Notes under the pieces: model-generated
What the model was told of the DNA's origin: nothing
Database searches by the model: none
What the model saw: only the letters and a program-made list of their open reading frames with translations
Assembly (NCBI RefSeq): GCF_015351395.1
Contig: NZ_JADKPV010000009.1
Coordinates: 1 to 64,000, forward strand
DNA: 64,000 bases
DNA from: Savagea serpentis
GTDB taxonomy: Bacteria > Bacillota > Bacilli > Bacillales_A > Planococcaceae
Reading direction: 5' to 3'
Made by a program: the position numbers and the translations under genes
In this document: positions 1 to 9,076 of the stretch, piece after piece
Layout: every line of letters begins with the position of its first letter
Numbering within the stretch: the first letter of the stretch is position 1

Positions 1-30
1 GACATGATGCATATTGCATCATGTCTTTTT
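1..30 (+). terminator. Intrinsic terminator of a gene upstream of the window
   Basis: An 11-bp perfect inverted repeat (1-11 with 15-25, loop TAT) is followed by five T. It ends a transcript entering from the left. In B. subtilis the gene before yebE belongs to the pbuG neighbourhood; the actual gene lies outside the window. Confidence 0.85.
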
Positions 31-70
31 ATATAAAGACTAATATTTTTATAATTGCACTCTAACATAA

Positions 71-120
71 GCATATTCGATGATGAGAAATATATTTTCT
101 ATCATCGAATATGCTTTTTT
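71..120 (+). terminator. Second intrinsic terminator, probably bidirectional
   Basis: GCATATTCGATGAT (71-84) pairs with ATCATCGAATATGC (101-114), followed by six T on the plus strand. A run of A upstream is weak, so plus-strand termination is favoured. It stands in tandem with the terminator at 1-30 and insulates yebE from upstream transcription. Confidence 0.75.
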
Positions 121-144
121 GACCTCTTCTTTTTTACAATCAAG

Positions 145-173
145 TTGCGTCTAAAAATGAAAAAGAGTATGGT
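145..173 (+). promoter_or_regulatory. Possible sigma-A promoter of yebE
   Basis: TTGCGT at 145-150 and TATGGT at 168-173 are separated by 17 bp, just upstream of the ribosome site of the first gene and downstream of two terminators. Both hexamers deviate from consensus, so this is tentative. Confidence 0.35.
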
Positions 174-203
174 TAAATGAGAGAAGAAGAAAGGTAGGGA
201 TGC

Positions 204-761
204 GTGTTGCTCATGTTGCTTATTATCTTTTCAATCAATATTGTATATGTCTCGTTTTTTACAGTGCGTATGATTTTGACATTGAAAGGATATCGCTACA
301 TTGCAGCCGTCGTCAGCATGGTGGAGGTCGTTATTTATGTTGTCGGTTTAGGTTTAGTATTAGACAATTTAAATGAAATACAAAACTTAATTGCTTATGC
401 TGTCGGGTATGGATGTGGGGTTATTATTGGTACGAAAATTGAAGAGAAATTAGCGTTAGGTTATGTGACGGTGAATGTCATTACAGCAGATGTCGACAAA
501 CAGATGACTTCTCAACTGCGCCAAAAAGGATATGGTGTCACAGATTGGGTGTCACATGGTTTAAATGGAGATCGAACTTCAATGCAAATTTTAACACCAC
601 GAAAATATGAGCTCGCATTGTATGAAGAAATCAAACAATTAGACCCAAAGGCATTTATCATTTCCTATGAACCAAAAATGATTCATGGTGGGTTTTGGGT
701 GAAAACAGTACGAAAAGGTAGGTTGTTTAAAAATGGCGAAAAAAAGAATGAAAAAAAGTGA
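204..761 (+). CDS. yebE: UPF0316 / DUF2179 membrane protein (YebE-like)
   Basis: A 185-residue protein of unknown biochemical role. The first 80 residues form about three hydrophobic segments (roughly 1-20, 30-55, 60-80); the rest is a soluble DUF2179-type domain ending in a basic tail. GTG at 204 follows an AAAGGTAGGG ribosome site at about 190-199; an in-frame ATG at 213 is the alternative but is spaced too far away. It overlaps the next gene by 29 bases, implying translational coupling. The pair sits directly before the purine operon, as yebE-yebG does in B. subtilis. Family and synteny are recognised; function is unknown. Confidence 0.85.
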   Translation: MLLMLLIIFSINIVYVSFFTVRMILTLKGYRYIAAVVSMVEVVIYVVGLGLVLDNLNEIQNLIAYAVGYGCGVIIGTKIEEKLALGYVTVNVITADVDKQMTSQLRQKGYGVTDWVSHGLNGDRTSMQILTPRKYELALYEEIKQLDPKAFIISYEPKMIHGGFWVKTVRKGRLFKNGEKKNEKK

Positions 762-936
762 ATGGGTGAGCGTTGAAAAGGGTGAAACAGTAGCTGAAGC
801 GTATGATCGACTTGTTGCAGCAGGCTATGAAGTCATCGGGAGACGTGAAGAACCGGTGTTTATTGAAGAGAATGGCGAAAAGAAGTGGTTGCATCAAAAT
901 ATTCAATTTCATGTGAAAATAAAGGATCCTGCTTGA
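733..936 (+). CDS. yebG: NETI-motif protein (YebG-like)
   Basis: A 67-residue, lysine-rich soluble protein. After a basic N-terminus it has the pattern [17 protein letters not shown] followed by RREEPVFIE, which matches the small NETI-motif family found just upstream of purE in Bacillus. The start at 733 lies inside the end of yebE, preceded by an AAAAGGTAGG stretch about nine bases away; ATG 748 is a less likely alternative. No signal or membrane segment is visible. Function is unknown. There is no terminator between it and the purine promoter, so yebE-yebG transcripts could run into the purine leader. Confidence 0.75.
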   Translation: MAKKRMKKSEWVSVEKGETVAEAYDRLVAAGYEVIGRREEPVFIEENGEKKWLHQNIQFHVKIKDPA

Positions 937-943
937 AATAAAA

Positions 944-979
944 CCGAACGTTATAATGTGACTAATAATTTAACGTTCG
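944..979 (+). promoter_or_regulatory. PurR operator (pair of inverted PurBoxes)
   Basis: CCGAACGTT at 944-952 and AACGTTCG at 972-979 form an inverted pair with CGAA/TTCG cores, immediately upstream of the purine promoter. B. subtilis PurR binds inverted PurBoxes with a central CGAA, with PRPP as anti-repressor. Arrangement and location match that system; PurR itself is not in the window. Confidence 0.8.
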
Positions 980-989
980 TATATTTGCA

Positions 990-1018
990 TTGACTAACCG
1001 AAAAATGCTTGTTAAAAT
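990..1018 (+). promoter_or_regulatory. Sigma-A promoter of the purine operon
   Basis: TTGACT at 990-995 and TAAAAT at 1013-1018 are separated by exactly 17 bp. The promoter lies directly downstream of the PurBox pair and about 20 bases before the riboswitch, so transcription would start near 1025. Confidence 0.85.
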
Positions 1019-1037
1019 AGGTAGAGTAATAAGAAAT

Positions 1038-1105
1038 CCCACATATAAGTCGAAGAATAGGCTTTGATGTTTCTACAGGGCACCGGAATGTCCTAACTAT
1101 GCGGG
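1038..1105 (+). ncRNA. Guanine/hypoxanthine-class purine riboswitch aptamer
   Basis: The conserved three-way junction is readable. P1 is CCCACATA (1038-1045) with TATGCGGG (about 1098-1105). P2 is TCGAAG/CTTTGA, closed by an AATAGG loop. The J2/3 strand is GTTTCTAC. P3 is AGGGCA/TGTCCT with a CACCGGAA loop region. The specificity base in J3/1 is C (AACTATG, 1097), the guanine/hypoxanthine version, where adenine riboswitches have U. In B. subtilis the same class controls purE by premature termination. Here the terminator is about 80 nt further downstream. Confidence 0.92.
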
Positions 1106-1135
1106 AAAGTGACTTTTGAGTAAGGAGCGAAAGCT

Positions 1136-1198
1136 GTGTCGGTGCGAATGGTTATTTTATCAAAACATCTTCACGCAAATCGTCATATCCTCGAATGA
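1136..1198 (+). CDS. Possible 20-codon leader peptide inside the purine leader
   Basis: GTG at 1136 follows an AAGGAG at 1123-1128 with a 7-base gap and opens a frame of 20 codons ending in TGA at 1196-1198. The product would begin MSVRMVILSK and contains three histidines in its second half (codons at 1166, 1172 and 1184). The stop codon falls inside the 5' arm of the leader terminator, so a ribosome finishing this frame would block the hairpin. The arrangement resembles a translated attenuator, but the frame may be fortuitous. An ATG at 1148 is an alternative start. Confidence 0.35.
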   Translation: MSVRMVILSKHLHANRHILE

Positions 1199-1250
1199 GC
1201 TGCTTTTCACGCGAAACAAAGTGGAAAAGCAGTTTATTCGAGGATTTTTT
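1187..1250 (+). terminator. Leader terminator of the purine operon (riboswitch expression platform)
   Basis: ATCCTCGAAT (1187-1196) pairs with ATTCGAGGAT (1236-1245). An inner arm CTGCTTTTCAC (1200-1210) pairs with GTGGAAAAGCAG (1221-1232) with one bulge. Six T follow. This is a very stable intrinsic terminator between the purine aptamer and purE, as expected for guanine-induced premature termination. Confidence 0.9.
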
Positions 1251-1279
1251 AATTGATAAAAAGAAGGAGCGGATCGATT

Positions 1280-1768
1280 GTGAAACCGAAAGTAGGCGTC
1301 ATCATGGGCAGTAAAAGTGATTGGGAAACGATGCAGTTAGCTTGTGATGTGTTGGATGAATTGCAAGTACCTTACGAAAAAAAGGTTGTATCAGCGCATC
1401 GAACACCAGACTTCATGTTTGAATACGCGGAACAAGCCGAAGCGAAAGGGTTACAAGTTATTATCGCTGGAGCTGGAGGAGCAGCGCATTTGCCAGGTAT
1501 GGTCGCATCTAAAACATTAGTGCCCGTTATTGGGGTTCCGATTCAATCACGCGCTTTAAAAGGGATGGATTCTTTATTATCAATCGTTCAGATGCCAGGT
1601 GGAGTCCCTGTTGCCACGATGGCGATTGGAACGGCAGGAGCGACAAATGCAGGTTTGTACGCAGCACAAATCGTTAGCTTAACGGATGACAAAGTAAAAC
1701 AAGCGATTGCATCGCGTAGAGAAAATATGAAGCAAATTGCTTTAGAAAGTAGTAGTGAACTAATATGA
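1280..1768 (+). CDS. purE: N5-carboxyaminoimidazole ribonucleotide mutase
   Basis: PurE converts N5-CAIR to CAIR in de novo IMP synthesis. The 162-residue length equals B. subtilis PurE. The signatures [36 protein letters not shown] and [13 protein letters not shown] are all intact. The start is GTG 1280, ten bases after AAGGAG (1264-1269); an upstream in-frame TTG at 1253 lies in the terminator tail and is rejected. It is the first gene of the operon and overlaps purK by four bases (ATGA). Unlike PurQ, PurL and PurF in this operon, no key residue is altered. Confidence 0.96.
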   Translation: MKPKVGVIMGSKSDWETMQLACDVLDELQVPYEKKVVSAHRTPDFMFEYAEQAEAKGLQVIIAGAGGAAHLPGMVASKTLVPVIGVPIQSRALKGMDSLLSIVQMPGGVPVATMAIGTAGATNAGLYAAQIVSLTDDKVKQAIASRRENMKQIALESSSELI

Positions 1769-2889
1769 AAGTAATTCAGCCTAGTTCAACAATCGGCATT
1801 ATCGGTGGAGGACAGTTAGGTCGCATGATGGGACTCGCAGCAAAAGAAGCAGGATTTAAAATCGCTGTGCTCGATCCGACACGTAATTCACCATGTGGAC
1901 AAATTGCGGACATTCAAATCGTTGCTCCGTATGATGACGAACGAGCATTAAATGAATTAGCCGAAGTGAGCGACGTCATTACGTATGAATTTGAAAATAT
2001 CGATTATGAAGGTTTGAAGCGTTTAGGTGAAAAAGCGTATGTTCCACAAGGTGCTGAACTTGTACGCATTACACAAAATCGCATCGCTGAAAAGCGTGAA
2101 ATTCGACAAGCAGGTGTACCTGTTGCTCCATATATCGAAGCGCAAACTTTCGATGAACTCATTCAACAAATCGATAAGATCGGATATCCCGCTGTCGTGA
2201 AAACAGCATTCGGAGGATACGACGGAAAAGGACAAGTTCGTGTGAGTAGCGCAGATGATTTACAAGAAGCGAAGGCGTTATTCGAATTTTCTCCATGCAT
2301 TGCAGAAGCATTCGTATCGTTTGAAAAAGAAATTTCGGTCATTATTCAACGCAATGCAGCGGGCGAATCATATTCATTACCGGTTGCAGAAAATATTCAT
2401 GTCAATCATATTTTGCATGAGTCGATCGTGCCAGCACGTGTTTCTCCAACAGTATTAGATGAAGCAGCGCACGCGGCAAAAAAAATTGCGGATCATTTAA
2501 ATTTGGTCGGAACATTGGCAGTTGAAATGTTCGTCCTTGCAGATGACACAATCATCATTAACGAACTAGCACCACGTCCGCATAACTCCGGACATTATTC
2601 AATTGAAGCGTGCAATATTTCGCAATTCCATCAACATATCCGAGCAATTGCTGGATGGCCACTACGCAAACCGAAATTGTGGGCTTCGTCCATTATGGTG
2701 AACGTCTTAGGACAGCACGTGGCACCGCTCGAACAAAAAATCGCATCTTATCCAGATTGGTCGATTCATTTATATGGCAAAGAAGAAGCGAAAGAAAATC
2801 GCAAAATGGGCCATGTGACAATCATGACTGAACATATAGAACAAACATTAGAAGATATTGAACAATCGATGATTTGGACATCGAACTAA
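1765..2889 (+). CDS. purK: N5-carboxyaminoimidazole ribonucleotide synthase
   Basis: PurK is the ATP-grasp enzyme that carboxylates AIR with ATP and bicarbonate, feeding PurE. At 374 residues it is typical in length. Visible motifs are [13 protein letters not shown] (N-terminal nucleotide-fold), [23 protein letters not shown] (ATP-binding loop), [13 protein letters not shown] (metal/ATP site) and RKMGHVTIM near the C-terminus. ATG 1765 overlaps the purE stop. It is followed after 14 bases by purS: purB and purC, normally here in Bacillus, are missing. Its own sequence looks fully functional. Confidence 0.96.
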   Translation: MKVIQPSSTIGIIGGGQLGRMMGLAAKEAGFKIAVLDPTRNSPCGQIADIQIVAPYDDERALNELAEVSDVITYEFENIDYEGLKRLGEKAYVPQGAELVRITQNRIAEKREIRQAGVPVAPYIEAQTFDELIQQIDKIGYPAVVKTAFGGYDGKGQVRVSSADDLQEAKALFEFSPCIAEAFVSFEKEISVIIQRNAAGESYSLPVAENIHVNHILHESIVPARVSPTVLDEAAHAAKKIADHLNLVGTLAVEMFVLADDTIIINELAPRPHNSGHYSIEACNISQFHQHIRAIAGWPLRKPKLWASSIMVNVLGQHVAPLEQKIASYPDWSIHLYGKEEAKENRKMGHVTIMTEHIEQTLEDIEQSMIWTSN

Positions 2890-2903
2890 TAGGAGGAACT
2901 AAC

Positions 2904-3149
2904 ATGAAAATTGCAAAAGTATACGTAACATTAAGAGAGAGCGTCGTAGATCCAGAAGGAACAGCAGCAAAAGAAGCTTTACACAAAATGGGCTATAACG
3001 AAGTACAAAACGCACGTTTTGGTCGTTTGATTGAATTAGAACTAGACGGTTCAGCAGAAGATGTAGAAGCACGTGTAGACGCAATGTGTAAAGATTTATT
3101 AATTAACCGTGTAATCGAAGACTATCGTTTTGATATTGAGGAGGCGTAA
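2904..3149 (+). CDS. purS: Phosphoribosylformylglycinamidine synthase subunit PurS
   Basis: PurS is the small dimeric subunit that bridges PurQ to PurL in the FGAM synthetase complex of Gram-positive bacteria. The 81 residues match the family (VYVTLRESVVDPEGTAAKEAL, MGYNEVQNARFGR, NRVIEDYRFDIEE). ATG 2904 follows AGGAGG at about 2891-2896; longer in-frame starts upstream lie within purK. The stop abuts purQ. The sequence is orthodox, which contrasts with the altered PurQ it should dock to. Confidence 0.94.
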   Translation: MKIAKVYVTLRESVVDPEGTAAKEALHKMGYNEVQNARFGRLIELELDGSAEDVEARVDAMCKDLLINRVIEDYRFDIEEA

Positions 3150-3151
3150 TG

Positions 3152-3802
3152 ATGAAAGTTGCGATCTTAAACTTTCCAGGAACGAGTTGTGAAACGGAAG
3201 TAGAACGATTATTTCAAACGATTGTTAAAGCAGAACCGACAATCATTTGGCATGCAGACGCGACATCGCTAGAAGCGTACGATGCAGTTGTTATTCCTAA
3301 CGGAGCTGTGTATGGAAACTATTTACGTCCAGGCGCATTAGCGAAAAGTTCACCTGCTACAAAGGCGTTACAAACATTTGCACAAGCTGGGAAACCAGTC
3401 GTCGGTCTCGGAAACGGTTTTCAAGTGTTAGTTGAAATCGGCCTATTACCAGGTGCTTTTTTACAAAATCCATCACTCACTTTCCAATCAGGGAAAGCAG
3501 CATTACGTGTGAATCGAAAGACGAAATTTACAAGTCAATATCGAGAAGAGGTCATTACTTTACCGTACGCTCAACAATTTGCGACGTATTACAATGACAC
3601 GCCAATCGCTAAGGAACAAATTGTGATGACATTTGAAAACAATATGTTCAATAGCACGCAATCGATTGCGGCATTGACGAATGAAGGCGGCAATGTATGT
3701 GGCATTATCGCATTGCCAGAACGTGCAACGGAAGCAGTGATCGGTGGAACGGACGGACTTCCATTTTTCGAATCTATTTTAAACAATTGGAGTGAACAAT
3801 AA
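3152..3802 (+). CDS. purQ: PurQ-like class I glutamine amidotransferase with its catalytic residues lost
   Basis: By position (purS-purQ-purL) and alignment (GNGFQVLVEIGLLPGAF, FTSQYREEVI, LPERATEAVIGGTDGL) this is the glutaminase subunit of FGAM synthetase; at 216 residues it is slightly short. The active site is not conserved. The nucleophile motif, normally GVCNGFQ, reads GLGNGFQ (Cys to Gly). The HPER motif reads LPER (His to Leu). The oxyanion strand GGFSYGDYLR reads NGAVYGNYLR. The AHGEGNYY segment reads AQQFATYY. The frame is fully open and has a good ribosome site (GAGGAGG, start 3152; ATG 3149 is possible). Family knowledge predicts no glutamine hydrolysis; a structural role is inference. 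Confidence 0.9.
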   Translation: MKVAILNFPGTSCETEVERLFQTIVKAEPTIIWHADATSLEAYDAVVIPNGAVYGNYLRPGALAKSSPATKALQTFAQAGKPVVGLGNGFQVLVEIGLLPGAFLQNPSLTFQSGKAALRVNRKTKFTSQYREEVITLPYAQQFATYYNDTPIAKEQIVMTFENNMFNSTQSIAALTNEGGNVCGIIALPERATEAVIGGTDGLPFFESILNNWSEQ

Positions 3803-6022
3803 ATGGTTGAACCTACAGCGCAACAAGTAAAAGAAGAAAAATTATATTTGCAAATGGGTATGACGGATGAAGAGTTCGCACTCGCAGAAAAAATGCTCGG
3901 CCGTACACCGAACTATACAGAAACAGGTATTTTCTCTGCTATGTGGTCAGAGCACTGTTCATATAAAAGTTCGACACCTGTATTGAAACGATTCCCAACG
4001 AAAGGTCCACGTGTTTTACAAGGGCCAGGAGAAGGAGCGGGAATTGTCGATATCGGGGATAACCAAGCGGCAGTATTCAAAATGGAATCACATAACTCAC
4101 CTTCTGCGATCGAGCCATTTATCGGCGCAGCGACAGGAGCTGGGGGAATTTTACGCGATGTCTTCTCAATGGGAGCTCGTCCCGTAGCACTCGTTAACTC
4201 ACTTCGCTTCGGTGATTTAACAGATGCGCGCGACCGTTTCTTATTTAAAGAAGCAGTAGCAGGAATTGCGCATTACGGAAACGTCATCGGAATTCCAACG
4301 ATTGCAGGGGAAGCGCAATTTGACCAAAGTTATTCACACCGTCCACTCGTTAACGCGATGGCGGTCGGATTATTAAATCATGAAGACATTCAAAAAGGTG
4401 TCGCATCAGGTGTCGGTAATACGGTTATTTACGCTGGTGCGAAAACAGGTCGTGACGGTATTCACGGTGCGACGATGTCTTCTGCAGAAGTGACGATTGA
4501 AGAGGAAGAAGAACTTCCAATTATGCAAGGGGGAGACCCTTATTTAGAAAAGCTCGTCATGGAAGCATGTTTAGAACTCGTTCATTACGATTCACTCATC
4601 GGAATTCAAGATATGGGAGCAGCCGGTTTAACATCATCTGCAGCTGAAATGGCTTCAAAAGCAGGGTACGGTGTTGAGTTAAACTTAGACCTCGTGCCTC
4701 AACGTGAAGAAGGGATGACGGCTTATGAAATGATGTTATCGGAATCACAAGAGCGTATGTTAATCGTCGTTAAAGAAGGTCATGAACAAGAAGTGATCGA
4801 CTTATTCGATAAATATGGCATTGAAGCATGTGCGATTGGTAAAGTAACAGATGACAAAATGTTGCGTCTTCTCCATAAAGGGGAAGTTGTCGCAGAAATT
4901 AAAGCAGACGACTTAGCGGAAGATAATCCGGTTTATCATAAAGAATCAAAAGAGCCAGCGTATTTCGCTGAATATCAAGCGATGGACAATGTCGCACCAG
5001 AAGTAAAAGATGTGAAACAGACGGCACTCGATTTATTACAACGTCCGACAATCGCATCGAAAGCATGGGTTTACAATCAATTCGATTCAGAAGCGCGTGG
5101 TAATACGGTCGTTGCACCAGGTTCATCTGCAGGAATTATCCGTGTAGAAGGAACGAATAAAGGACTTGCGATGACATCGGACTGTAACTCTCGCTACATT
5201 TATTTAGACCCAGAAACAGGCGGTAAAATTGCGGTTTCAGAAGCGGCACGTAACTTAGTATGTTCAGGTGCAGAACCGATTGCAATTACAGACTGCTTAA
5301 ACTTCGGTAGCCCGGATAAGCCAGAAGTCTTCTGGCAATTAGAACAATCCGCAGATGGAATTTCGGCAGCTTGTTTAGCATTAGATACACCTGTCATCGG
5401 CGGAAACGTATCATTATCAAATGAAGTGAACGGACAATCTGTCAAACCTACACCGACAATCGGTATGGTTGGACTAGTCAATGATTTATCAGAAGTGACA
5501 TCATCAACCGCTCAACAAGCAGGAGACGCGATTTATGTAATCGGGGAAGCTTTACCTGAATTTGGCGGTAGCGAATTGCAACAAATGCTAGAAGGTGACA
5601 TTCGCGGTCGTGCACCACAATTGGATTTAGACGTAGAGAAAAAACGTCAAAATCAAGTGCTTCAAGCGATTCGTGAAGGTGTCGTCGCTTCAGCAACAGA
5701 CGTTTCAGAAGGTGGCTTAGCGGTCGCATTATTCGAGACCGTATTCGGTGAAACGGTATTCGGATTAGATGTAACTTTACGAGGAGAAGCAGTGACAGCA
5801 CTATTTAGTGAAACACAATCACGCTTCGTCTTAACAGTCCGTGAAGAAAACCGTCAAGCGTTTGAAGCGATTGTTGAAGATGCCGTACATGTCGGAACAG
5901 TAACAGCTCAAGAAGTATCAATTAAAGGTGAAGACGGCGACGTATGGATTGCTGGAACAGCGTCAGAATTTCACGATGCTTGGAAAGGAGCTCTTGAATG
6001 CTTGCTGAACTCAGAGGATTAA
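3803..6022 (+). CDS. purL: Phosphoribosylformylglycinamidine synthase, large subunit (small-type PurL), with substitutions at conserved positions
   Basis: PurL uses ATP and ammonia from PurQ to turn FGAR into FGAM. The 739 residues match the Bacillus-type enzyme almost end to end ([65 protein letters not shown]). Several residues I know as near-invariant differ: ESHNHPS reads ESHNSPS, PTVGGE reads PTIAGE, GGNVSLYNE reads [18 protein letters not shown] reads SATDVSEGG, and LNFGNP reads LNFGSP. ATG 3803 follows the purQ stop directly, and the gene overlaps purF by 25 bases. Identity is certain; full activity is doubtful. Confidence 0.95.
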   Translation: MVEPTAQQVKEEKLYLQMGMTDEEFALAEKMLGRTPNYTETGIFSAMWSEHCSYKSSTPVLKRFPTKGPRVLQGPGEGAGIVDIGDNQAAVFKMESHNSPSAIEPFIGAATGAGGILRDVFSMGARPVALVNSLRFGDLTDARDRFLFKEAVAGIAHYGNVIGIPTIAGEAQFDQSYSHRPLVNAMAVGLLNHEDIQKGVASGVGNTVIYAGAKTGRDGIHGATMSSAEVTIEEEEELPIMQGGDPYLEKLVMEACLELVHYDSLIGIQDMGAAGLTSSAAEMASKAGYGVELNLDLVPQREEGMTAYEMMLSESQERMLIVVKEGHEQEVIDLFDKYGIEACAIGKVTDDKMLRLLHKGEVVAEIKADDLAEDNPVYHKESKEPAYFAEYQAMDNVAPEVKDVKQTALDLLQRPTIASKAWVYNQFDSEARGNTVVAPGSSAGIIRVEGTNKGLAMTSDCNSRYIYLDPETGGKIAVSEAARNLVCSGAEPIAITDCLNFGSPDKPEVFWQLEQSADGISAACLALDTPVIGGNVSLSNEVNGQSVKPTPTIGMVGLVNDLSEVTSSTAQQAGDAIYVIGEALPEFGGSELQQMLEGDIRGRAPQLDLDVEKKRQNQVLQAIREGVVASATDVSEGGLAVALFETVFGETVFGLDVTLRGEAVTALFSETQSRFVLTVREENRQAFEAIVEDAVHVGTVTAQEVSIKGEDGDVWIAGTASEFHDAWKGALECLLNSED

Positions 6023-7425
6023 ATGAAGAGTGTGGCGTCTTTGGCATATGGGGGCATGAGGAAGCAGCACAGTTTTCATATTACGGATTGCACGCATTGC
6101 AACACCGTGGTCAAGAAGGTGCAGGGATTGTTACGACGAGTGGAAATGGCTTGAAAGTCATTAAAGGCGAGGGGCTTGTGAATGATGTGTTCTCAGGCAA
6201 TACACTTGATACATTAACAGGACATGCAGCGATTGGACAAGTGCGCTATACGACGGAGTGTGGACGTGGAATTGAAAACGTCCAGCCTCTCGTCTTCCGT
6301 TCTACGACAGGAAGTCTTGCGATTGCGATGAACGGTAACCTCGTCAATGCTCGCGATTTGAAAGAGTCGTTAGAACAACAAGGAAGTATTTTTCAAACGA
6401 ATTCTGATACGGAAGTGCTCGCTCATTTAATTAAGCGAAGCCGCGGTTCTTTAAATCAACGAGACCGTGTTAAATCTGCTTTAAAAACGTTAAAAGGCGC
6501 TTTCGCCTTCGTCATTTTAACGGATGACAGCTTAATGGTGGCACAAGACCCGAATGGATTGCGTCCTCTTTCTTTAGGAAAGCTCGGAGATTCATGGGTT
6601 GTCGCAAGTGAAACATGTGCATTCGATATTATTGGAGCGAAGCATGTACGTTCGGTTGAACCAGGAGAACTCATTACGATTACAAAAGATGGTTTGCACT
6701 CTGATCGTTTTCAAGAAGCGGATGATCGTGCGATTTGCTCGATGGAATACATTTATTTCTCACGTCCGGATTCAAATATCGATGACATTAATATCCATAA
6801 TGCGCGCAAACGTTGCGGTATTCAATTAGCGAAAGAAGTCGGTAATTTAGAAGCGGACGTCGTCACAGGTGTGCCAGACTCTAGTATTTCGGCAGCGATT
6901 GGATTTTCAGAAGCGACAGGTATTCCGTACGAATTAGGACTTATTAAAAACCGTTACGTCGGACGTACATTCATTGAACCGTCTCAAGCGCTTCGTGAAA
7001 AAGGGGTCAAAATGAAACTGTCTCCCGTTCACCACGTCGTCAGTGGAAAACGTGTCGTCATGGTAGACGATTCAATCGTTCGCGGTACGACATCACGTCG
7101 CATCGTCAAAATGTTGAAAGAAGCCGGCGCGACAGAAGTTCACGTCGTGATTGCATCACCACCACTCGTCAACCCTTGTTATTACGGAGTCGACATTAGT
7201 ACGGATTCAGAACTGATTGCTACAGGCCGTACAGTGGATGAAGTGCGCGATTTAATTGAAGCGGACTCGCTCACATTTTTATCAGTAGAAGGTTTATTAC
7301 AATCGGTCGGTCGTTCAGAAGAAATGAAAAATTGCGGACAATGTGTCGCATGTTTCACAGGAGAATATCCGACAGAAATTTATTCAGATACAGTATTGCC
7401 CCATGAGAAGGATCTCGCACGATAA
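5998..7425 (+). CDS. purF: Amidophosphoribosyltransferase
   Basis: PurF makes phosphoribosylamine from PRPP and glutamine, the first committed purine step. The 475 residues include an 11-residue propeptide ([11 protein letters not shown]) before nucleophile Cys12, the Ntn glutaminase domain to about residue 230, and the PRPP loop [16 protein letters not shown]. Cysteines in [19 protein letters not shown] and NCGQCVACF match the four 4Fe-4S ligands of the B. subtilis enzyme. The glutaminase motif GHVRYATAGG, however, reads [10 protein letters not shown], and AHNGNLVN reads AMNGNLVN. Arg, Asn-Gly and the SDTEV Asp remain. AAAGGAG precedes ATG 5998. Confidence 0.96.
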   Translation: MLAELRGLNEECGVFGIWGHEEAAQFSYYGLHALQHRGQEGAGIVTTSGNGLKVIKGEGLVNDVFSGNTLDTLTGHAAIGQVRYTTECGRGIENVQPLVFRSTTGSLAIAMNGNLVNARDLKESLEQQGSIFQTNSDTEVLAHLIKRSRGSLNQRDRVKSALKTLKGAFAFVILTDDSLMVAQDPNGLRPLSLGKLGDSWVVASETCAFDIIGAKHVRSVEPGELITITKDGLHSDRFQEADDRAICSMEYIYFSRPDSNIDDINIHNARKRCGIQLAKEVGNLEADVVTGVPDSSISAAIGFSEATGIPYELGLIKNRYVGRTFIEPSQALREKGVKMKLSPVHHVVSGKRVVMVDDSIVRGTTSRRIVKMLKEAGATEVHVVIASPPLVNPCYYGVDISTDSELIATGRTVDEVRDLIEADSLTFLSVEGLLQSVGRSEEMKNCGQCVACFTGEYPTEIYSDTVLPHEKDLAR

Positions 7426-7443
7426 ACGTTTAGGAGGATATTC

Positions 7444-8499
7444 ATGTCAAAAGCATATGAACAAGCAGGAGTTAATATTGAAGCAGGGTACGAATCAGTA
7501 AAGCGTATGAAATCACATGTTGAACGTACGAATCGTTTAGGAGTTGCAGGAACATTTGGTGGTTTCGGTGGAATGTTCGATTTATCTGCTTTAAATTATA
7601 AAGAACCTGTGCTCATTTCAGGAACAGACGGTGTTGGCACGAAATTGAAACTAGCATTTATGGCAGATAAGCACGATACGATCGGAATCGACTGTGTCGC
7701 AATGTGTGTGAACGATATCGTCGCACAAGGGGCAGAACCACTTTATTTCCTCGACTACATCGCACTCGGCAAAGCAGTACCTGAAAAGGTAGAAGCGATC
7801 GTCAAAGGAATTGCGGACGGTTGTGTTCAATCAGGCGCAGCGCTCATCGGTGGAGAAACAGCAGAAATGCCAGGTCTCTATGCAGAAGAAGAGTATGACT
7901 TAGCAGGATTTGCAGTCGGTGCTTGTGAGAAGAGCAATATCGTGACAGGTGAAAAAGTGCAAGCAGGGGACGTATTAGTCGGAATCGCATCAAGCGGTAT
8001 TCACTCAAACGGTTACTCACTTGTGCGTAAAGTAGTTCTTGAAGATTCAGGATATACGGTGAACGATACGATTGAAGGATTTGAACAACTTGGAACAGTC
8101 GGGGATGCACTTTTACAACCGACAAAAATTTATGCAAAACCTGTTTTAGATATGTTGAAAGCGACAGATATTCACGCAATGGGACATATTACAGGCGGCG
8201 GTTTCTACGAAAACGTACCGCGTATGTTAAAAGACGGCTTAACAGCAGAAATTGAATTAGGAAGCTGGGAAGTATTGCCGGTATTCCAAATGTTAAAACA
8301 AAAAGGCAAGTTGCAAGATAAAGATTTATACAGTGTGTTCAATATGGGGATTGGCTACATTGTAGCAGTGTCAGCTGAACAAGCAGATGAGATTATCGCG
8401 ATTGCAGAAAAGCATGGAGAGCGCGCTTATCAAATCGGTACAGTGATTGAAGGAGAAGACCTTCAATTTAAAGGTGAACACGACGGGAGTTTAGCGTAA
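7444..8499 (+). CDS. purM: Phosphoribosylformylglycinamidine cyclo-ligase
   Basis: PurM closes the imidazole ring (FGAM to AIR, ATP-dependent) and belongs to the same superfamily as PurL. The 351 residues keep the family blocks [90 protein letters not shown] and FNMGIG. AGGAGG lies just before ATG 7444. It overlaps purN by one base (TAATG). No unusual substitution was noticed. Confidence 0.96.
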   Translation: MSKAYEQAGVNIEAGYESVKRMKSHVERTNRLGVAGTFGGFGGMFDLSALNYKEPVLISGTDGVGTKLKLAFMADKHDTIGIDCVAMCVNDIVAQGAEPLYFLDYIALGKAVPEKVEAIVKGIADGCVQSGAALIGGETAEMPGLYAEEEYDLAGFAVGACEKSNIVTGEKVQAGDVLVGIASSGIHSNGYSLVRKVVLEDSGYTVNDTIEGFEQLGTVGDALLQPTKIYAKPVLDMLKATDIHAMGHITGGGFYENVPRMLKDGLTAEIELGSWEVLPVFQMLKQKGKLQDKDLYSVFNMGIGYIVAVSAEQADEIIAIAEKHGERAYQIGTVIEGEDLQFKGEHDGSLA

Positions 8500-9059
8500 T
8501 GAAAAAGCTAGTCGTTTTCGCTTCAGGAAGCGGGAGCAATTTTGAAGCGTTGGCAGAGGCTTGTCAAAAAGGCGAACTCGAAGCGACAATTGAGCTTCTC
8601 ATCGTTGATAAAGAAGAAGCATATGCGATTGAACGAGCGAAAAAGTATGGCATTCGTTCGATCGTCTTGTTGCCCAAAACGTTTGAATCAAAAGAAGCGT
8701 ATGAGCAAGCAATTTTAGCCGAACTTGAAATGATTGAGCCAAACTTTCTCATTTTAGCGGGGTATATGCGTTTAATCGGGGACACGTTATTAAGTGCGTA
8801 TCCGAATCAAATCGTGAACATTCACCCTTCTTTACTCCCTTCATTTCCAGGGAAAGATGCAATTGGACAAGCGGTGGCACATGGAGTAAAAGTGACGGGT
8901 GTAACCGTTCATTACGTTGACGCCGGAATGGATACGGGACCGATTATTATGCAGCGTGCGGTAAATGTGGTAGATGGAGACGTAGAAGCAACAGCAACAG
9001 CGATTCATCAAGTGGAACATGAACTATACAAAGAAGCAATCCAACAAATAATGAAATGA
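8499..9059 (+). CDS. purN: Phosphoribosylglycinamide formyltransferase
   Basis: PurN transfers a formyl group from 10-formyl-THF to GAR. The 186 residues contain [38 protein letters not shown] (catalytic Asn and His) and [15 protein letters not shown] (catalytic Asp). The start ATG overlaps the purM stop by one base, indicating coupled translation, and its end precedes the purH ribosome site closely. The sequence looks active. Confidence 0.95.
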   Translation: MKKLVVFASGSGSNFEALAEACQKGELEATIELLIVDKEEAYAIERAKKYGIRSIVLLPKTFESKEAYEQAILAELEMIEPNFLILAGYMRLIGDTLLSAYPNQIVNIHPSLLPSFPGKDAIGQAVAHGVKVTGVTVHYVDAGMDTGPIIMQRAVNVVDGDVEATATAIHQVEHELYKEAIQQIMK

Positions 9060-9076
9060 CACGTGGAGGGTTACCA

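Noticed and set aside
944-979. PurBox repeat as a transcription terminator of yebG
   Set aside because: The arms are short and 19 bases apart with no T-run, and the fit to PurR sites beside a good promoter is better.
1038-1105. Adenine or 2'-deoxyguanosine riboswitch
   Set aside because: The J3/1 specificity base is C, not U, and the J2/3 strand GTTTCTAC is the standard guanine form.
1253-1279. Longer purE start at TTG 1253
   Set aside because: It lies in the terminator tail before the AAGGAG ribosome site; GTG 1280 gives the exact family length.
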